Assembly (NCBI GenBank): GCA_017454855.1
Contig: JAFTCE010000001.1
Coordinates: forward strand, 1 to 35,409
Direction of reading: 5' to 3'
DNA from: Desulfovibrio sp.
Lineage (GTDB): Bacteria > Desulfobacterota > Desulfovibrionia > Desulfovibrionales > Desulfovibrionaceae
Length of the DNA: 35,409 nt
The translations under genes were made by a program, and so were the position numbers. The notes beneath the pieces were generated by a model, which saw only the letters and a program-made list of their open reading frames with translations, ran no database searches and had not been told where the DNA came from. Shown here one piece after another: positions 16,699 through 23,603 of the stretch (the first letter of the stretch is position 1; every line of letters starts with the position of its first letter).

Positions 16699-16765
16699 GT
16701 TGCAATCCACAGTCGGCTTCATCCGCCGACTGACTCCGCTGTCGGCAGACAGGAGTCGTGCGCAC
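16699..16765 (-). repeat. Dispersed hairpin element, copy 3 (right half only)
   Basis: On the minus strand the 32-nt unit spans 16730 to 16699 (stem CAGTCGGC/GCCGACTG with a 7-nt loop, end GTGGATTGCAAC), an 8-bp perfect stem, the best of the four copies. The bases before it (16731-16765) align to the left arm of the inverted repeat in copy 2 (shared CGCACG, CTCCT, GCCG and GCGGAGTCAGTCGGCGGA). The left half with TTGACGGA is missing. The copy lies in the 204-nt gap between the pal terminator and the downstream dehydrogenase gene, antisense to both. Confidence 0.75.
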
Positions 16766-16808
16766 TGGCCTTCACTGTATGGGGATGTTTCCAACGAAGG
16801 AATTTCCG

Positions 16809-17774
16809 ATGAAAATTGCCATACTCGACGGTGCTGTGTTGAACCCTGGAGATGTGGACTGGTCTCCTATTACCATGCTTGGCGAGACAGTCATTCATCC
16901 CGTGACTTCGTCCACCGAATTGGCCGAGCATGCTGCCGGGGCCGACGTCGTCCTCACCAATAAAACGCCCCTGACCAGCTCCTGCCTCGATATCCTGCCT
17001 TCCATGCGCGTCGTCTGCGTCCTCGCTACAGGCTACAATATTGTGGATATTGATGCCCTGGCCAAACGCAACATTCCTGTATGCAATGTCGTTGCCTACG
17101 GCGTCAGTGACGTGGCGCAACACGCCATGGCCCTATTGTTGGAATTAAGTCGACATACGAGCTTGCATACCCAATCCGTAAAAGAGGGAGAATGGCAGGC
17201 CAACGGAAGCTGGTGTTATTGGAAGTCGTCTCCTGTTTGCCTTGAAGGCATGACTCTGGGTCTGGTGGGCTTTGGCGCCATTGGACGCCGCATGGGCGAG
17301 CTGGGGCATGCCTTTGGTATGAACGTGCTGGCTTGCTGCCGTACGCCGAAAGATCCTCCGGCCTACAGTCCTTTTGCCTTTGTCTCCCTGTCGCACCTGC
17401 TGGAAACAGCCGACGTCATTTCGTTGCATTGCCCGCTCACTGCGGCAACACGCCACTGCATCAACGCGCAAAGTCTGGCCACGGTTCGCCGCGGCACCAT
17501 TTTGCTCAATACGGCCCGCGGTGATCTGATCGATGAAGCTGCAGTCGCTGCTGCCCTGCGTTCAGGACAGCTGGCAGGGCTTGGCACTGACGTACTCAGT
17601 TCCGAACCCCCCAGTGCGGACAATCCTCTTCTCACCGCCCCCAACACACTGATTACGCCGCACATTGCCTGGGCAACTACAAGGGCGCGGCAAAACATCA
17701 TCAACCTTACGGCGGAGAATATCCGCCGCTGGCAGGCAGGGACGCCCATCAACGTGGTCAATGGCGTCAAGTAG
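16809..17774 (+). CDS. D-2-hydroxyacid dehydrogenase (glycerate dehydrogenase/hydroxypyruvate reductase-like)
   Basis: The 321-residue NAD(P)-dependent enzyme has the full set of family motifs: GLVGFGAIGRRMG nucleotide-binding loop (G154, G156, G159), NTARGDLID with catalytic Arg237, Glu266 in SSEPP and His285 in ITPHIAWAT. The substrate-side segment TGYNIVDIDALAKR and YGVSDVAQHAMALLLEL is closest to glycerate dehydrogenase/hydroxypyruvate reductase, but related 2-oxoacid reductases are possible. The ATG at 16809 follows AAGGA at 7 nt; an in-frame upstream ATG at 16758 adds 17 unlikely residues. The downstream amidohydrolase starts 20 nt later. Confidence 0.88.
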   Translation: MKIAILDGAVLNPGDVDWSPITMLGETVIHPVTSSTELAEHAAGADVVLTNKTPLTSSCLDILPSMRVVCVLATGYNIVDIDALAKRNIPVCNVVAYGVSDVAQHAMALLLELSRHTSLHTQSVKEGEWQANGSWCYWKSSPVCLEGMTLGLVGFGAIGRRMGELGHAFGMNVLACCRTPKDPPAYSPFAFVSLSHLLETADVISLHCPLTAATRHCINAQSLATVRRGTILLNTARGDLIDEAAVAAALRSGQLAGLGTDVLSSEPPSADNPLLTAPNTLITPHIAWATTRARQNIINLTAENIRRWQAGTPINVVNGVK

Positions 17775-17794
17775 AATTTTCGGCTCAGTGTTAC

Positions 17795-18604
17795 ATGACA
17801 CACAGCATGTTCATTGACATTCATACGCATGCCTTTCATCCCAAAATTGCCCACAAGGCCGTGGAGCATCTTAATATCTACTATAATGTCCATTGTTCGG
17901 GCGATGGCACCATCACCCACTTATTGCAACGTGAGGGTATGGCTGGTATCCAAAAATGTGTCGTCCTTTGTGCGGCCACAGCGCCAGCTCAGGTCATTCC
18001 AGCCAATAACTACGCCATACGCCTGCAGAAGGATCATCCAGACGCGGTGGTTGCCTTCGGTACCATGCATCCAGGGTATGCCGATTGGGAACGAGAGCTG
18101 GATCGCCTGCGCAGGGCCGGACTGCGCGGGATAAAGTTACACCCCGATTTTCAGGGGTTCTGGCTCAATGACCCACGTCTTTTGCCCATTTTTGAGGCTG
18201 CGCAAAACGATTTTCTTTTTGAAATCCACATAGGCGATCGATCTGCGCCGGAAAAAAATCCCTCTTGCCCATACAAGTTGGCAGCCATTCTGGATGCCTT
18301 TCCGCAGCTCAAGGTCATAGCGGCGCATTTTGGCGGGTATCGCATGTGGGCACACGCCTTGGCTATCTTCGCCGGGCACTGGCGCGACAATCTGTGGATG
18401 GATACCTCAAGTACTACCCCTTTTGCCACCGGGCGACTGATGCGCACACTTCTTGGGGCATTTCCCCGTGAACGTTTGCTTTTTGGCACGGATTGGCCCA
18501 TGCATGATCCGGTAGAAGAGGTCAGTCGTCTGCAAAGTCTGGGCGCATTGCGGGACGCTGAGCTGGAAGCGCTGATGGGCAATGCAGCGGAACTTTTGGC
18601 CTGA
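17795..18604 (+). CDS. Amidohydrolase family (TIM-barrel, Amidohydro_2) protein
   Basis: The 269-residue protein has the metal-site motifs of COG2159-type amidohydrolases or decarboxylases: IHTH (His10, His12), HIGD (His145), AAHFGG (His178) and FGTDWPM (Asp233), with IKLHP at 113-117. These enzymes hydrolyse C-N bonds or decarboxylate aromatic or imino substrates; the substrate cannot be read from sequence. It lies 20 nt after the D-2-hydroxyacid dehydrogenase and is probably co-transcribed. Neither possible start (17795 or 17807) has a clear Shine-Dalgarno site; the second begins right at FIDIHTH. Confidence 0.85.
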   Translation: MTHSMFIDIHTHAFHPKIAHKAVEHLNIYYNVHCSGDGTITHLLQREGMAGIQKCVVLCAATAPAQVIPANNYAIRLQKDHPDAVVAFGTMHPGYADWERELDRLRRAGLRGIKLHPDFQGFWLNDPRLLPIFEAAQNDFLFEIHIGDRSAPEKNPSCPYKLAAILDAFPQLKVIAAHFGGYRMWAHALAIFAGHWRDNLWMDTSSTTPFATGRLMRTLLGAFPRERLLFGTDWPMHDPVEEVSRLQSLGALRDAELEALMGNAAELLA

Positions 18605-18648
18605 GGTCGCGTGCGCATTAGAAACTTTCCCCATGTGACGATAACCTA

Positions 18649-18678
18649 TTGACATGGCCCATCCTTTACAGGTATATT
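18649..18678 (+). promoter_or_regulatory. Promoter of the SRP RNA gene
   Basis: A perfect TTGACA (18649-18654) and TATATT (18673-18678) are separated by 18 nt. The expected start falls at about 18685, right at the 5' end of the SRP RNA stem. Confidence 0.8.
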
Positions 18679-18684
18679 ATAGCC

Positions 18685-18766
18685 AAGCCGGACGGCGGCG
18701 ACACTGCCAACCCCGTCAGGTCCGAAAGGAAGCAGCGGCAACAGACGTTGTCGGGTGTCCGGCCCA
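18685..18766 (+). ncRNA. ffs: Signal recognition particle 4.5S RNA (small bacterial type)
   Basis: The terminal stem GCCGGAC (18687-18693) pairs with GTCCGGC (18757-18763). The apical domain holds the diagnostic Ffh-binding sequence GTCAGGTCCGAAAGGAAGCA, with a GNRA tetraloop (GAAA) and the asymmetric and symmetric internal loops on either side. The RNA binds Ffh and targets nascent membrane proteins to FtsY. It has its own promoter and terminator. Confidence 0.95.
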
Positions 18767-18767
18767 C

Positions 18768-18801
18768 AAAAAGCCGTAACGGTTTTCCGTTGCGGCTTTT
18801 T
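18768..18801 (+). terminator. Rho-independent terminator of the SRP RNA
   Basis: AAAAAGCCGTAACGG and CCGTTGCGGCTTTTT form a nearly perfect 15-bp stem with a TTTT loop, ending in a T run, directly after the SRP RNA. Confidence 0.9.
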
Positions 18802-18895
18802 GCCGACCGAATGCATTCTACCACGTAGGCAAAAATCCTTTTCGTGGAAGATTACGCTTGTTTCCATTGCCTATTTAGGTGTGGAGGCCATGTCC

Positions 18896-19579
18896 ATGAT
18901 GCCTGCAGCAGCGCCGCTCTATCCTATTTTTCTGTCTTTGCAGGGATTGACCTGCGTTGTGGTGGGGTTTGGGCGCGTGGGACAACGCAAATTGGTTGGG
19001 CTGCTTGACTGCGCTCCGGCTGCCGTGTTGGTTTTGGATATCGTCGATCCAAGTCCTGAAGCTGCCAGGCTGTTGCGAGACCCGCGGACGCGTTTTGTCC
19101 GTCGCGCATTGGCCCCTTGCGATCTGCGCGACTGCGCCTTGGTTTTTGCCACAACCAACGATGCCGCTGAAAATGCGCGCATTGCCGCGCTCTGTGCAGA
19201 GCATGGCGTTCTGTGCAACAGCGCTACAAGTCAGGGGAATGTTCTGCTTCCGGCAGTGGCGCGTTGCGGTACAATGGCAGCAGCCCTGTCTACGGGTGGA
19301 TCCAGCCCGGCCCTTGCCCGACGTTGGAAGACTGACCTGGAACGCTGGCTTGCGCCACGCGCACGCATGGCCTCCTTCATGGGGCGTTTGCGACCTCTGG
19401 TGCTTGGCCTGAACCTCTCCTCGGAATGCAATGCAGATTTGTTTCGGACAATAGCGGCATCACCGTTGCAAGATTTGTTGGAAACAGGCGACCGAGATGC
19501 CAGTAGCCGCCTGCTACAAGGCATATTGCCAACGGTTTTGCATACTAAACTCGCGGAGTTGCTCGATGATCTCCCCTGA
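18896..19579 (+). CDS. Precorrin-2 dehydrogenase / sirohydrochlorin ferrochelatase domain protein
   Basis: The 227-residue protein matches the N-terminal half of siroheme synthase (CysG-N/Met8p/SirC): VVVGFGRVGQRKL nucleotide-binding loop at about 17-29, VFATTNDAAENARIA at about 84-98, and ALSTGGSSPALARRWK at about 126-141. It oxidises precorrin-2 to sirohydrochlorin with NAD and may insert iron. Sulfate reducers need siroheme for dissimilatory sulfite reductase and also make heme through siroheme. The methyltransferase half of CysG is absent, so the work is split between genes. ATG 18896 is chosen because GGAGG lies 8 nt before it. It overlaps the next gene by 14 nt. Confidence 0.88.
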   Translation: MMPAAAPLYPIFLSLQGLTCVVVGFGRVGQRKLVGLLDCAPAAVLVLDIVDPSPEAARLLRDPRTRFVRRALAPCDLRDCALVFATTNDAAENARIAALCAEHGVLCNSATSQGNVLLPAVARCGTMAAALSTGGSSPALARRWKTDLERWLAPRARMASFMGRLRPLVLGLNLSSECNADLFRTIAASPLQDLLETGDRDASSRLLQGILPTVLHTKLAELLDDLP

Positions 19580-20393
19580 ATTTTCCACCGGGCTCACGCT
19601 TGTACTCTATAGTCTGGCCCTCGGCACAGGATTTGCGGGTCTGCTGGCCCGTCAACCTGCGTGGAGAAAATGCGGTTGCGTCCTAGCCGTTACAGCTTTC
19701 GCCTGCCAGACGCTGACCCTTGCCCTAGGCTTTCATAAGGCCCTGCCCGACGGCTTGAGCGTTGGAGCCTATTTTCAGCTTATGGCCTGGTTTGTTGTCC
19801 TCTGCGGAAGCATCGCCTGGGCAAAAATGCGGCAGGAATCCACATTGATTTTCGCCGCTCTGCTGGGATGCCTGCTGTTTCTCTTGTCCACCCCCTATCT
19901 TACCTCCGTGGTACGGGTGCCGACATTTCTTTCCAAGCCATTTTACGCGCTACACATCGGCGCGCTCTTCTTGAGCTTGGCGCTTCTGGCTATGGCCTTT
20001 GCCGCCGGTGGAATCTTCCTCTTCCTCGAAAGCCGCATCAAGAGCAAACGCAGCGTCAAGGGCTTCTGGAAGGATATGCCAGCGCTGTCCCTGCTGGATA
20101 AGGTCAATGCCTTCACCGTGCTGACTGGCTATCCCCTGTACACGTTGGGCATCTTTTCCGGCATTGTTTGGGCGAAGCCTGCCTTTGGCGCTTTTATGAC
20201 GGGCGATCCCAAGGAAGTCCTCAGCATCATCATCTGGTTGCTCTTTTCTCTGCTTTTTTATAACCGTCTTACACGGAATTGGAAGGGAAGAAAGCCGGCG
20301 CAATGCGCCGTAGGCATCTTCTTTCTCTGCCTTTTTTCCATCCTCGTGGTGAATACCTTGATGCCTTCGCATCATGCCTTCGTCAGAAATTGA
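19566..20393 (+). CDS. HemX/CcsA-type membrane protein (cytochrome c assembly family)
   Basis: The 275-residue integral membrane protein has about eight helices and the conserved CcsA-family segments, including VPTFLSKPFYALHIGALFLSLA and GYPLYTLGIFSGIVWAKPAF with conserved histidine and tryptophan. Homologues next to hemA are called HemX and are thought to affect HemA level or heme handling; others export heme for c-type cytochromes. Gene order here (siroheme dehydrogenase, this gene, hemA) supports HemX. The tryptophan-rich WWD motif of full CcsA is not obvious. Start at 19566 has GGAG at 7 nt; an earlier in-frame start adds 23 unlikely residues. Confidence 0.85.
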   Translation: MISPEFSTGLTLVLYSLALGTGFAGLLARQPAWRKCGCVLAVTAFACQTLTLALGFHKALPDGLSVGAYFQLMAWFVVLCGSIAWAKMRQESTLIFAALLGCLLFLLSTPYLTSVVRVPTFLSKPFYALHIGALFLSLALLAMAFAAGGIFLFLESRIKSKRSVKGFWKDMPALSLLDKVNAFTVLTGYPLYTLGIFSGIVWAKPAFGAFMTGDPKEVLSIIIWLLFSLLFYNRLTRNWKGRKPAQCAVGIFFLCLFSILVVNTLMPSHHAFVRN

Positions 20394-20406
20394 TCGAGCT
20401 GCTGTC

Positions 20407-21696
20407 ATGGATTCTGATATTGTACTTGTGGGTCTCAACCACCGCACTGCGGGCGTGGACATCCGTGAACGCTTCGCCCTGACCGAATACTGCGACCCGG
20501 AGCGCTGGGCCTTGCCTTGCACTGACGCTATACGCGAAAGCGTGATTCTCTCCACATGCAACCGTGTTGAATTGCTGGCCGCAGGGAAAGGAGACTTGGA
20601 AGAGCAGATGCTGCGCGACTGGGCCCATGTGCGTCATGCCACTCCCTCGGAATTGGCCCCTTATGTGTATATTTACAAAAATCAAGAAGCAGTGCGGCAT
20701 CTTTTTTCCGTAGCTTCAAGCCTGGACTCCATGGTCGTCGGCGAACCGCAAATCCTCGGTCAGCTCAAGGCAGCTTACCGCAAAGCCGTCAGTAACCACA
20801 GCACAGGAGCCATCCTCAACCGTCTGCTGCACAAGGCGTTTTCCGTGGCAAAGCGTGTGCGCACGGAGACCTCCGTGGCCTCCAGCGCTGTTTCCATCAG
20901 CTATGCTGCTGTTGCTTTGGCCAAGCGTATCTTTGGAGACATGCAAGCCCACAAGGCCATGCTTGCCGGTGCAGGCGAAATGGCCGAACTGGCCGCCAGA
21001 CATCTCTTGCAGGCTGGAATCTCGGAAATTCTGGTTGCCAATCGTACCCTTGCCCGCGGCGAAGCATTGGCGCGGCAATTTTCCGGTCGGGCCATTCCCT
21101 TTGAAACCATGACCCATCACCTGGCGGAAGTGGACATTGTCATCACGTCCACTGCCGCACAAGAATCCATTATCAGGGCCAGTGACATTCGCGCTGTGTT
21201 GAAAATGCGCAAAAATCGGCCCATGTTCTTCATTGACATTGCCGTGCCGCGTAACGTTGATCCCGACGTCAACGGGCTGGACAATGTCTATCTGTACGAT
21301 ATTGACGACCTCCGGGAAGTGGTTGAGGAAAATATGGCTGTTCGTCGCGATGAGGCCGCAAAGGCCAGAGAAATCGTCAGCGAGGAAGTTCAGCATTTTT
21401 CCACCTGGCTTGCCGATCTGGACGTGCAGCCCACGATAGTGGATCTCATTCAACGCGGCGAATCCTTGGCCCAGAAGGAACTTGAAAAGACGTTGAAACG
21501 TCTCGGCCCTGTAGACTCAGGAACTCGCGCTGCCCTGGAGGCGATGGTGGAGGCATTGATCCATAAGTTCAACCACGCACCTCTCATGTTTCTCAAAAAC
21601 GGCGGAATGGCCCAGGAGGGCAATGCGCAACGCATCAGCCTTGTGCGACGTATCTTCGATTTGGACGCATCCTGTAGCCACAGTGAGGGACAATGA
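20407..21696 (+). CDS. hemA: Glutamyl-tRNA reductase HemA
   Basis: The 429-residue enzyme reduces glutamyl-tRNA to glutamate-1-semialdehyde, the first step of tetrapyrrole synthesis. It shows VGLNHRTAGVDIRE at residues about 8-21, the catalytic Cys51 in STCNRVE, MVVGEPQILGQLKAAY, the NADPH-binding GAGEMAELAARHL and a C-terminal dimerisation helix with LIHKFNHAPLM. The ATG at 20407 gives the usual N-terminus; an upstream ATG at 20374 would add 11 residues and overlap the HemX-like gene by 20 nt. Neither has a strong ribosome binding site, which suggests translational coupling. Confidence 0.95.
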   Translation: MDSDIVLVGLNHRTAGVDIRERFALTEYCDPERWALPCTDAIRESVILSTCNRVELLAAGKGDLEEQMLRDWAHVRHATPSELAPYVYIYKNQEAVRHLFSVASSLDSMVVGEPQILGQLKAAYRKAVSNHSTGAILNRLLHKAFSVAKRVRTETSVASSAVSISYAAVALAKRIFGDMQAHKAMLAGAGEMAELAARHLLQAGISEILVANRTLARGEALARQFSGRAIPFETMTHHLAEVDIVITSTAAQESIIRASDIRAVLKMRKNRPMFFIDIAVPRNVDPDVNGLDNVYLYDIDDLREVVEENMAVRRDEAAKAREIVSEEVQHFSTWLADLDVQPTIVDLIQRGESLAQKELEKTLKRLGPVDSGTRAALEAMVEALIHKFNHAPLMFLKNGGMAQEGNAQRISLVRRIFDLDASCSHSEGQ

Positions 21697-22034
21697 TGCG
21701 TTGGTATGGCATTGATGACATCACGCATGGCGACATGGCCACGTTCACAGCTACGCTCAAGGACATGGGGCTGGAGTCCGGTCTCGATGGACTTTTCTGG
21801 CTGCCCGTGCCCGCTAATATGCTCTCCGCCATCCAGACAAAGCACAAGGAAAGCTGCGGACCCCATGTCATGGGCCTGGAAGTAGAAGAAAACTCCCTCA
21901 GGCTCGAACTTCTGGTTCGTGCCCGAGGACGCCTGCGCTGCGATTGCATAGGCTATGCAAGTACCGAGTTGAGAAACCACATGATTGGCTGGCTGGAAAA
22001 TTTGCTCAGGGAACTGCGTATCGACGCGGTTTGA
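21693..22034 (+). CDS. Small conserved-looking protein between hemA and tilS, function unknown
   Basis: A 113-residue soluble protein with no signal or membrane segment that I do not recognise. Notable features are an N-terminal MRWYGIDD, a hydrophobic centre (GLFWLPVP) and three cysteines, two of them close together (RCDCIGYA). The C-terminal helix is amphipathic. Its start overlaps the hemA stop (ATGATG over TGA), so it is translated with hemA. The tilS gene starts 24 nt later. Coding status is supported by the tight packing and lack of competing frames. Confidence 0.7.
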   Translation: MMRWYGIDDITHGDMATFTATLKDMGLESGLDGLFWLPVPANMLSAIQTKHKESCGPHVMGLEVEENSLRLELLVRARGRLRCDCIGYASTELRNHMIGWLENLLRELRIDAV

Positions 22035-22058
22035 ACTCGGAACCTGTGCCAACAGAGC

Positions 22059-23114
22059 ATGCCGCTAAGCCTGCCACGACGTTTTTCTCGACCGACGCTG
22101 CGCCTCTTACGCACGGTCGAGCTTTTTTGCCGCGAACATCTGGCCTTGCAGCCAGGGACGCACCTCTTGCTGGCCGTTTCCGGAGGGGCGGACTCCAGTG
22201 CGCTGGCCGTGATCCTGCACCTGCTTGCGCCACGGCTTGGGTTGATCCTGCATGCGGCGAGCATCAATCACGGTCTGCGTGCAGAAGCCGCAGACGATGC
22301 GGCCTTTGCCCGTGATCTCTGCTGCGGCCTAGGCATTCCCTGCAAGATTTGTGTAACCGATGCCGGACGTTACGCCGATGAAAAGCGCGTAGGGATTGAG
22401 GAAGCCTGCCGCCTTTTGCGCTATAGCCTTCTGGAAAAAGAACGCCAAGCCTGCGGCGCCGATGGCATTGCCCTGGGCCATCACGTCGGCGATCTCAGCG
22501 AAGACGTGTTGCTGCGTCTGGTTCGTGGCACGGGCTGGCCAGCTCTGGGGGGCATGGCGGCCCGCGATGACGCACGTCACCTTCTGCGTCCGCTGCTTGC
22601 TGTCAAAACTGAAGCTTTGCGTACGCTGCTGGTGGAATGCGGTATTGCCTGGCGTGAGGACAGCAGCAATGCGGATCAGCGCTTTACGCGCAATCGCTTC
22701 CGCCATAGGATTTTGCCTCTGCTGCGGAATGAAAATCCCTCCCTGGAACGATCACTGTTCCACCTTTGGCATTTGGCCCGTCTGGACGAAGCCTTTTGGG
22801 AACGTAGACTGGACAACCTTCTGGCCGCTACACCCTGGCGCAAGGACGCCTTGGGTATTGAATTGCCTGCCGTTCTTCTCCGTGACTTGCCGCCAGCCGC
22901 CCGCTTGCGCGTCTATATGCGGGCCATACATGCTCTACAGCAGGACAAGGAAGGCGGACATACCCCCTGCGGGCAGGCGCGTGCCGATGCCTTGCTGGCT
23001 CTGGACACAGCCTTGAGCCAAGGACGCGGCAACACATGTTTTCAACTTCCAGGACGTTTGGAAGCCCGCATCGTCAAAGGTGCCATCCTCTTTCGTCGCA
23101 CAGCAGAAAGGTAG
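22059..23114 (+). CDS. tilS: tRNA(Ile)-lysidine synthase TilS
   Basis: The 351-residue protein has the PP-loop ATP-pyrophosphatase motif AVSGGADSSAL (residues 39-49), INHGLR at about 69-74, a GHHVGD motif in GIALGHHVGDLSEDVLLRL, and REDSSNADQRFTRNRFRH at about 200-217, diagnostic of TilS. It converts C34 of the CAU anticodon of tRNA-Ile2 to lysidine, so that it reads AUA. The usual long C-terminal domain is short here. A CAU tRNA lies 87 nt downstream. Confidence 0.93.
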   Translation: MPLSLPRRFSRPTLRLLRTVELFCREHLALQPGTHLLLAVSGGADSSALAVILHLLAPRLGLILHAASINHGLRAEAADDAAFARDLCCGLGIPCKICVTDAGRYADEKRVGIEEACRLLRYSLLEKERQACGADGIALGHHVGDLSEDVLLRLVRGTGWPALGGMAARDDARHLLRPLLAVKTEALRTLLVECGIAWREDSSNADQRFTRNRFRHRILPLLRNENPSLERSLFHLWHLARLDEAFWERRLDNLLAATPWRKDALGIELPAVLLRDLPPAARLRVYMRAIHALQQDKEGGHTPCGQARADALLALDTALSQGRGNTCFQLPGRLEARIVKGAILFRRTAER

Positions 23115-23164
23115 AGCAGAAACGCAGGTACCTTTTTCCCCTGCCAAAAAGTGCATCGGGCATC

Positions 23165-23193
23165 TTGACCGCACTCGGTCTTGTCTGTATATT
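23165..23193 (+). promoter_or_regulatory. Promoter of the tRNA gene
   Basis: TTGACC (23165-23170) and TATATT (23188-23193) are separated by 17 nt, and the expected start falls 7-9 nt later, at or just before the tRNA 5' end at 23202. The tRNA therefore does not depend on the tilS transcript. Confidence 0.78.
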
Positions 23194-23201
23194 TTGGGAA
23201 T

Positions 23202-23277
23202 GGGCCCATAGCTCAGTTGGTAGAGCCTCCGGCTCATAACCGGCAGGTCCCAGGTTCGAGTCCTGGTGGGCCCACCA
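23202..23277 (+). tRNA. tRNA with CAU anticodon (tRNA-Ile2 or elongator tRNA-Met)
   Basis: A 76-nt cloverleaf including an encoded CCA: acceptor GGGCCCA/TGGGCCC, D arm GCTC-AGTTGGTA-GAGC, anticodon arm with loop CTCATAA, variable loop AGGTC, T arm CCAGG-TTCGAGT-CCTGG. The anticodon stem has one T-C mismatch at its first pair (27-43). Acceptor pairs C4-G69 and C5-G68 are those used by TilS to recognise tRNA-Ile2 in E. coli, whereas E. coli elongator tRNA-Met has U-A and A-U there. With tilS next door, tRNA-Ile2 is favoured. An initiator tRNA is unlikely because the first acceptor pair is matched and the anticodon stem lacks three G-C pairs. Confidence 0.93.
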
Positions 23278-23302
23278 GAGGAGACTTCATCAATGTCCGT
23301 CT

Positions 23303-23332
23303 AGGTTCGCAAAGCCTTGGCGGATTTTTTTT
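23303..23332 (+). terminator. Terminator after the tRNA
   Basis: TTCGC (23306-23310) and GCGGA (23320-23324) form a short stem followed by eight T. An alternative longer stem pairs AGGTTCGC (23303-23310) with GCGAACCT (23336-23343). It lies 30-55 nt after the tRNA. Confidence 0.6.
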
Positions 23333-23429
23333 ATGGCGAACCTTGCGTCGATGTGATGTAATCTTGAATGCTAAGGTATTTTTTCGATACATTAGGGAAA
23401 AGTAAAAAATACGAATGTTATTTATTTGT

Positions 23430-23578
23430 TAACGTGTTATTGACGATATCCTCCGCTGGGGGAACTTCCAAGCGAAAACCGAGCGCATATCCCCTTGGGC
23501 CGTCTCGTTGAAGCAGGGATCGGCCAAGGGGAGCTTTTCTCCCGCTAGGAATCCCCCGCCTTTAGGCGGGGGAGACCA
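23430..23578 (+). mobile_element. Probable 3'-end remnant of an IS200/IS605-type (tnpB) element
   Basis: The stretch ends in a strong hairpin, TCCCCCGCC-TTTA-GGCGGGGGA (23552-23573), preceded by a smaller GGGGAGC-TTTT-CTCCC hairpin (23528-23545). In frame it translates VSLKQGSAKG and ARNPPPLGGGDH, similar to the tail and right-end region of many OrfB/TnpB elements, where such GC-rich hairpins form the transposon end. There is no transposase ORF. The hairpin could also end argD transcription on the other strand, 31 nt after its stop. The rest of 23333-23603 shows no gene; it is AT-rich at 23350-23440. Confidence 0.4.
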
Positions 23579-23603
23579 CAAAAGAACATCAGGAAGCTGG
23601 CTC

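Noticed and set aside
16758-16808. Earlier start codon for the D-2-hydroxyacid dehydrogenase
   Set aside because: No ribosome binding site and an N-terminal extension outside the family pattern; ATG 16809 has AAGGA and the normal start.
20716-21453. Minus-strand open frame of 245 codons opposite hemA
   Set aside because: Antisense shadow of hemA, without a ribosome binding site or known motifs.
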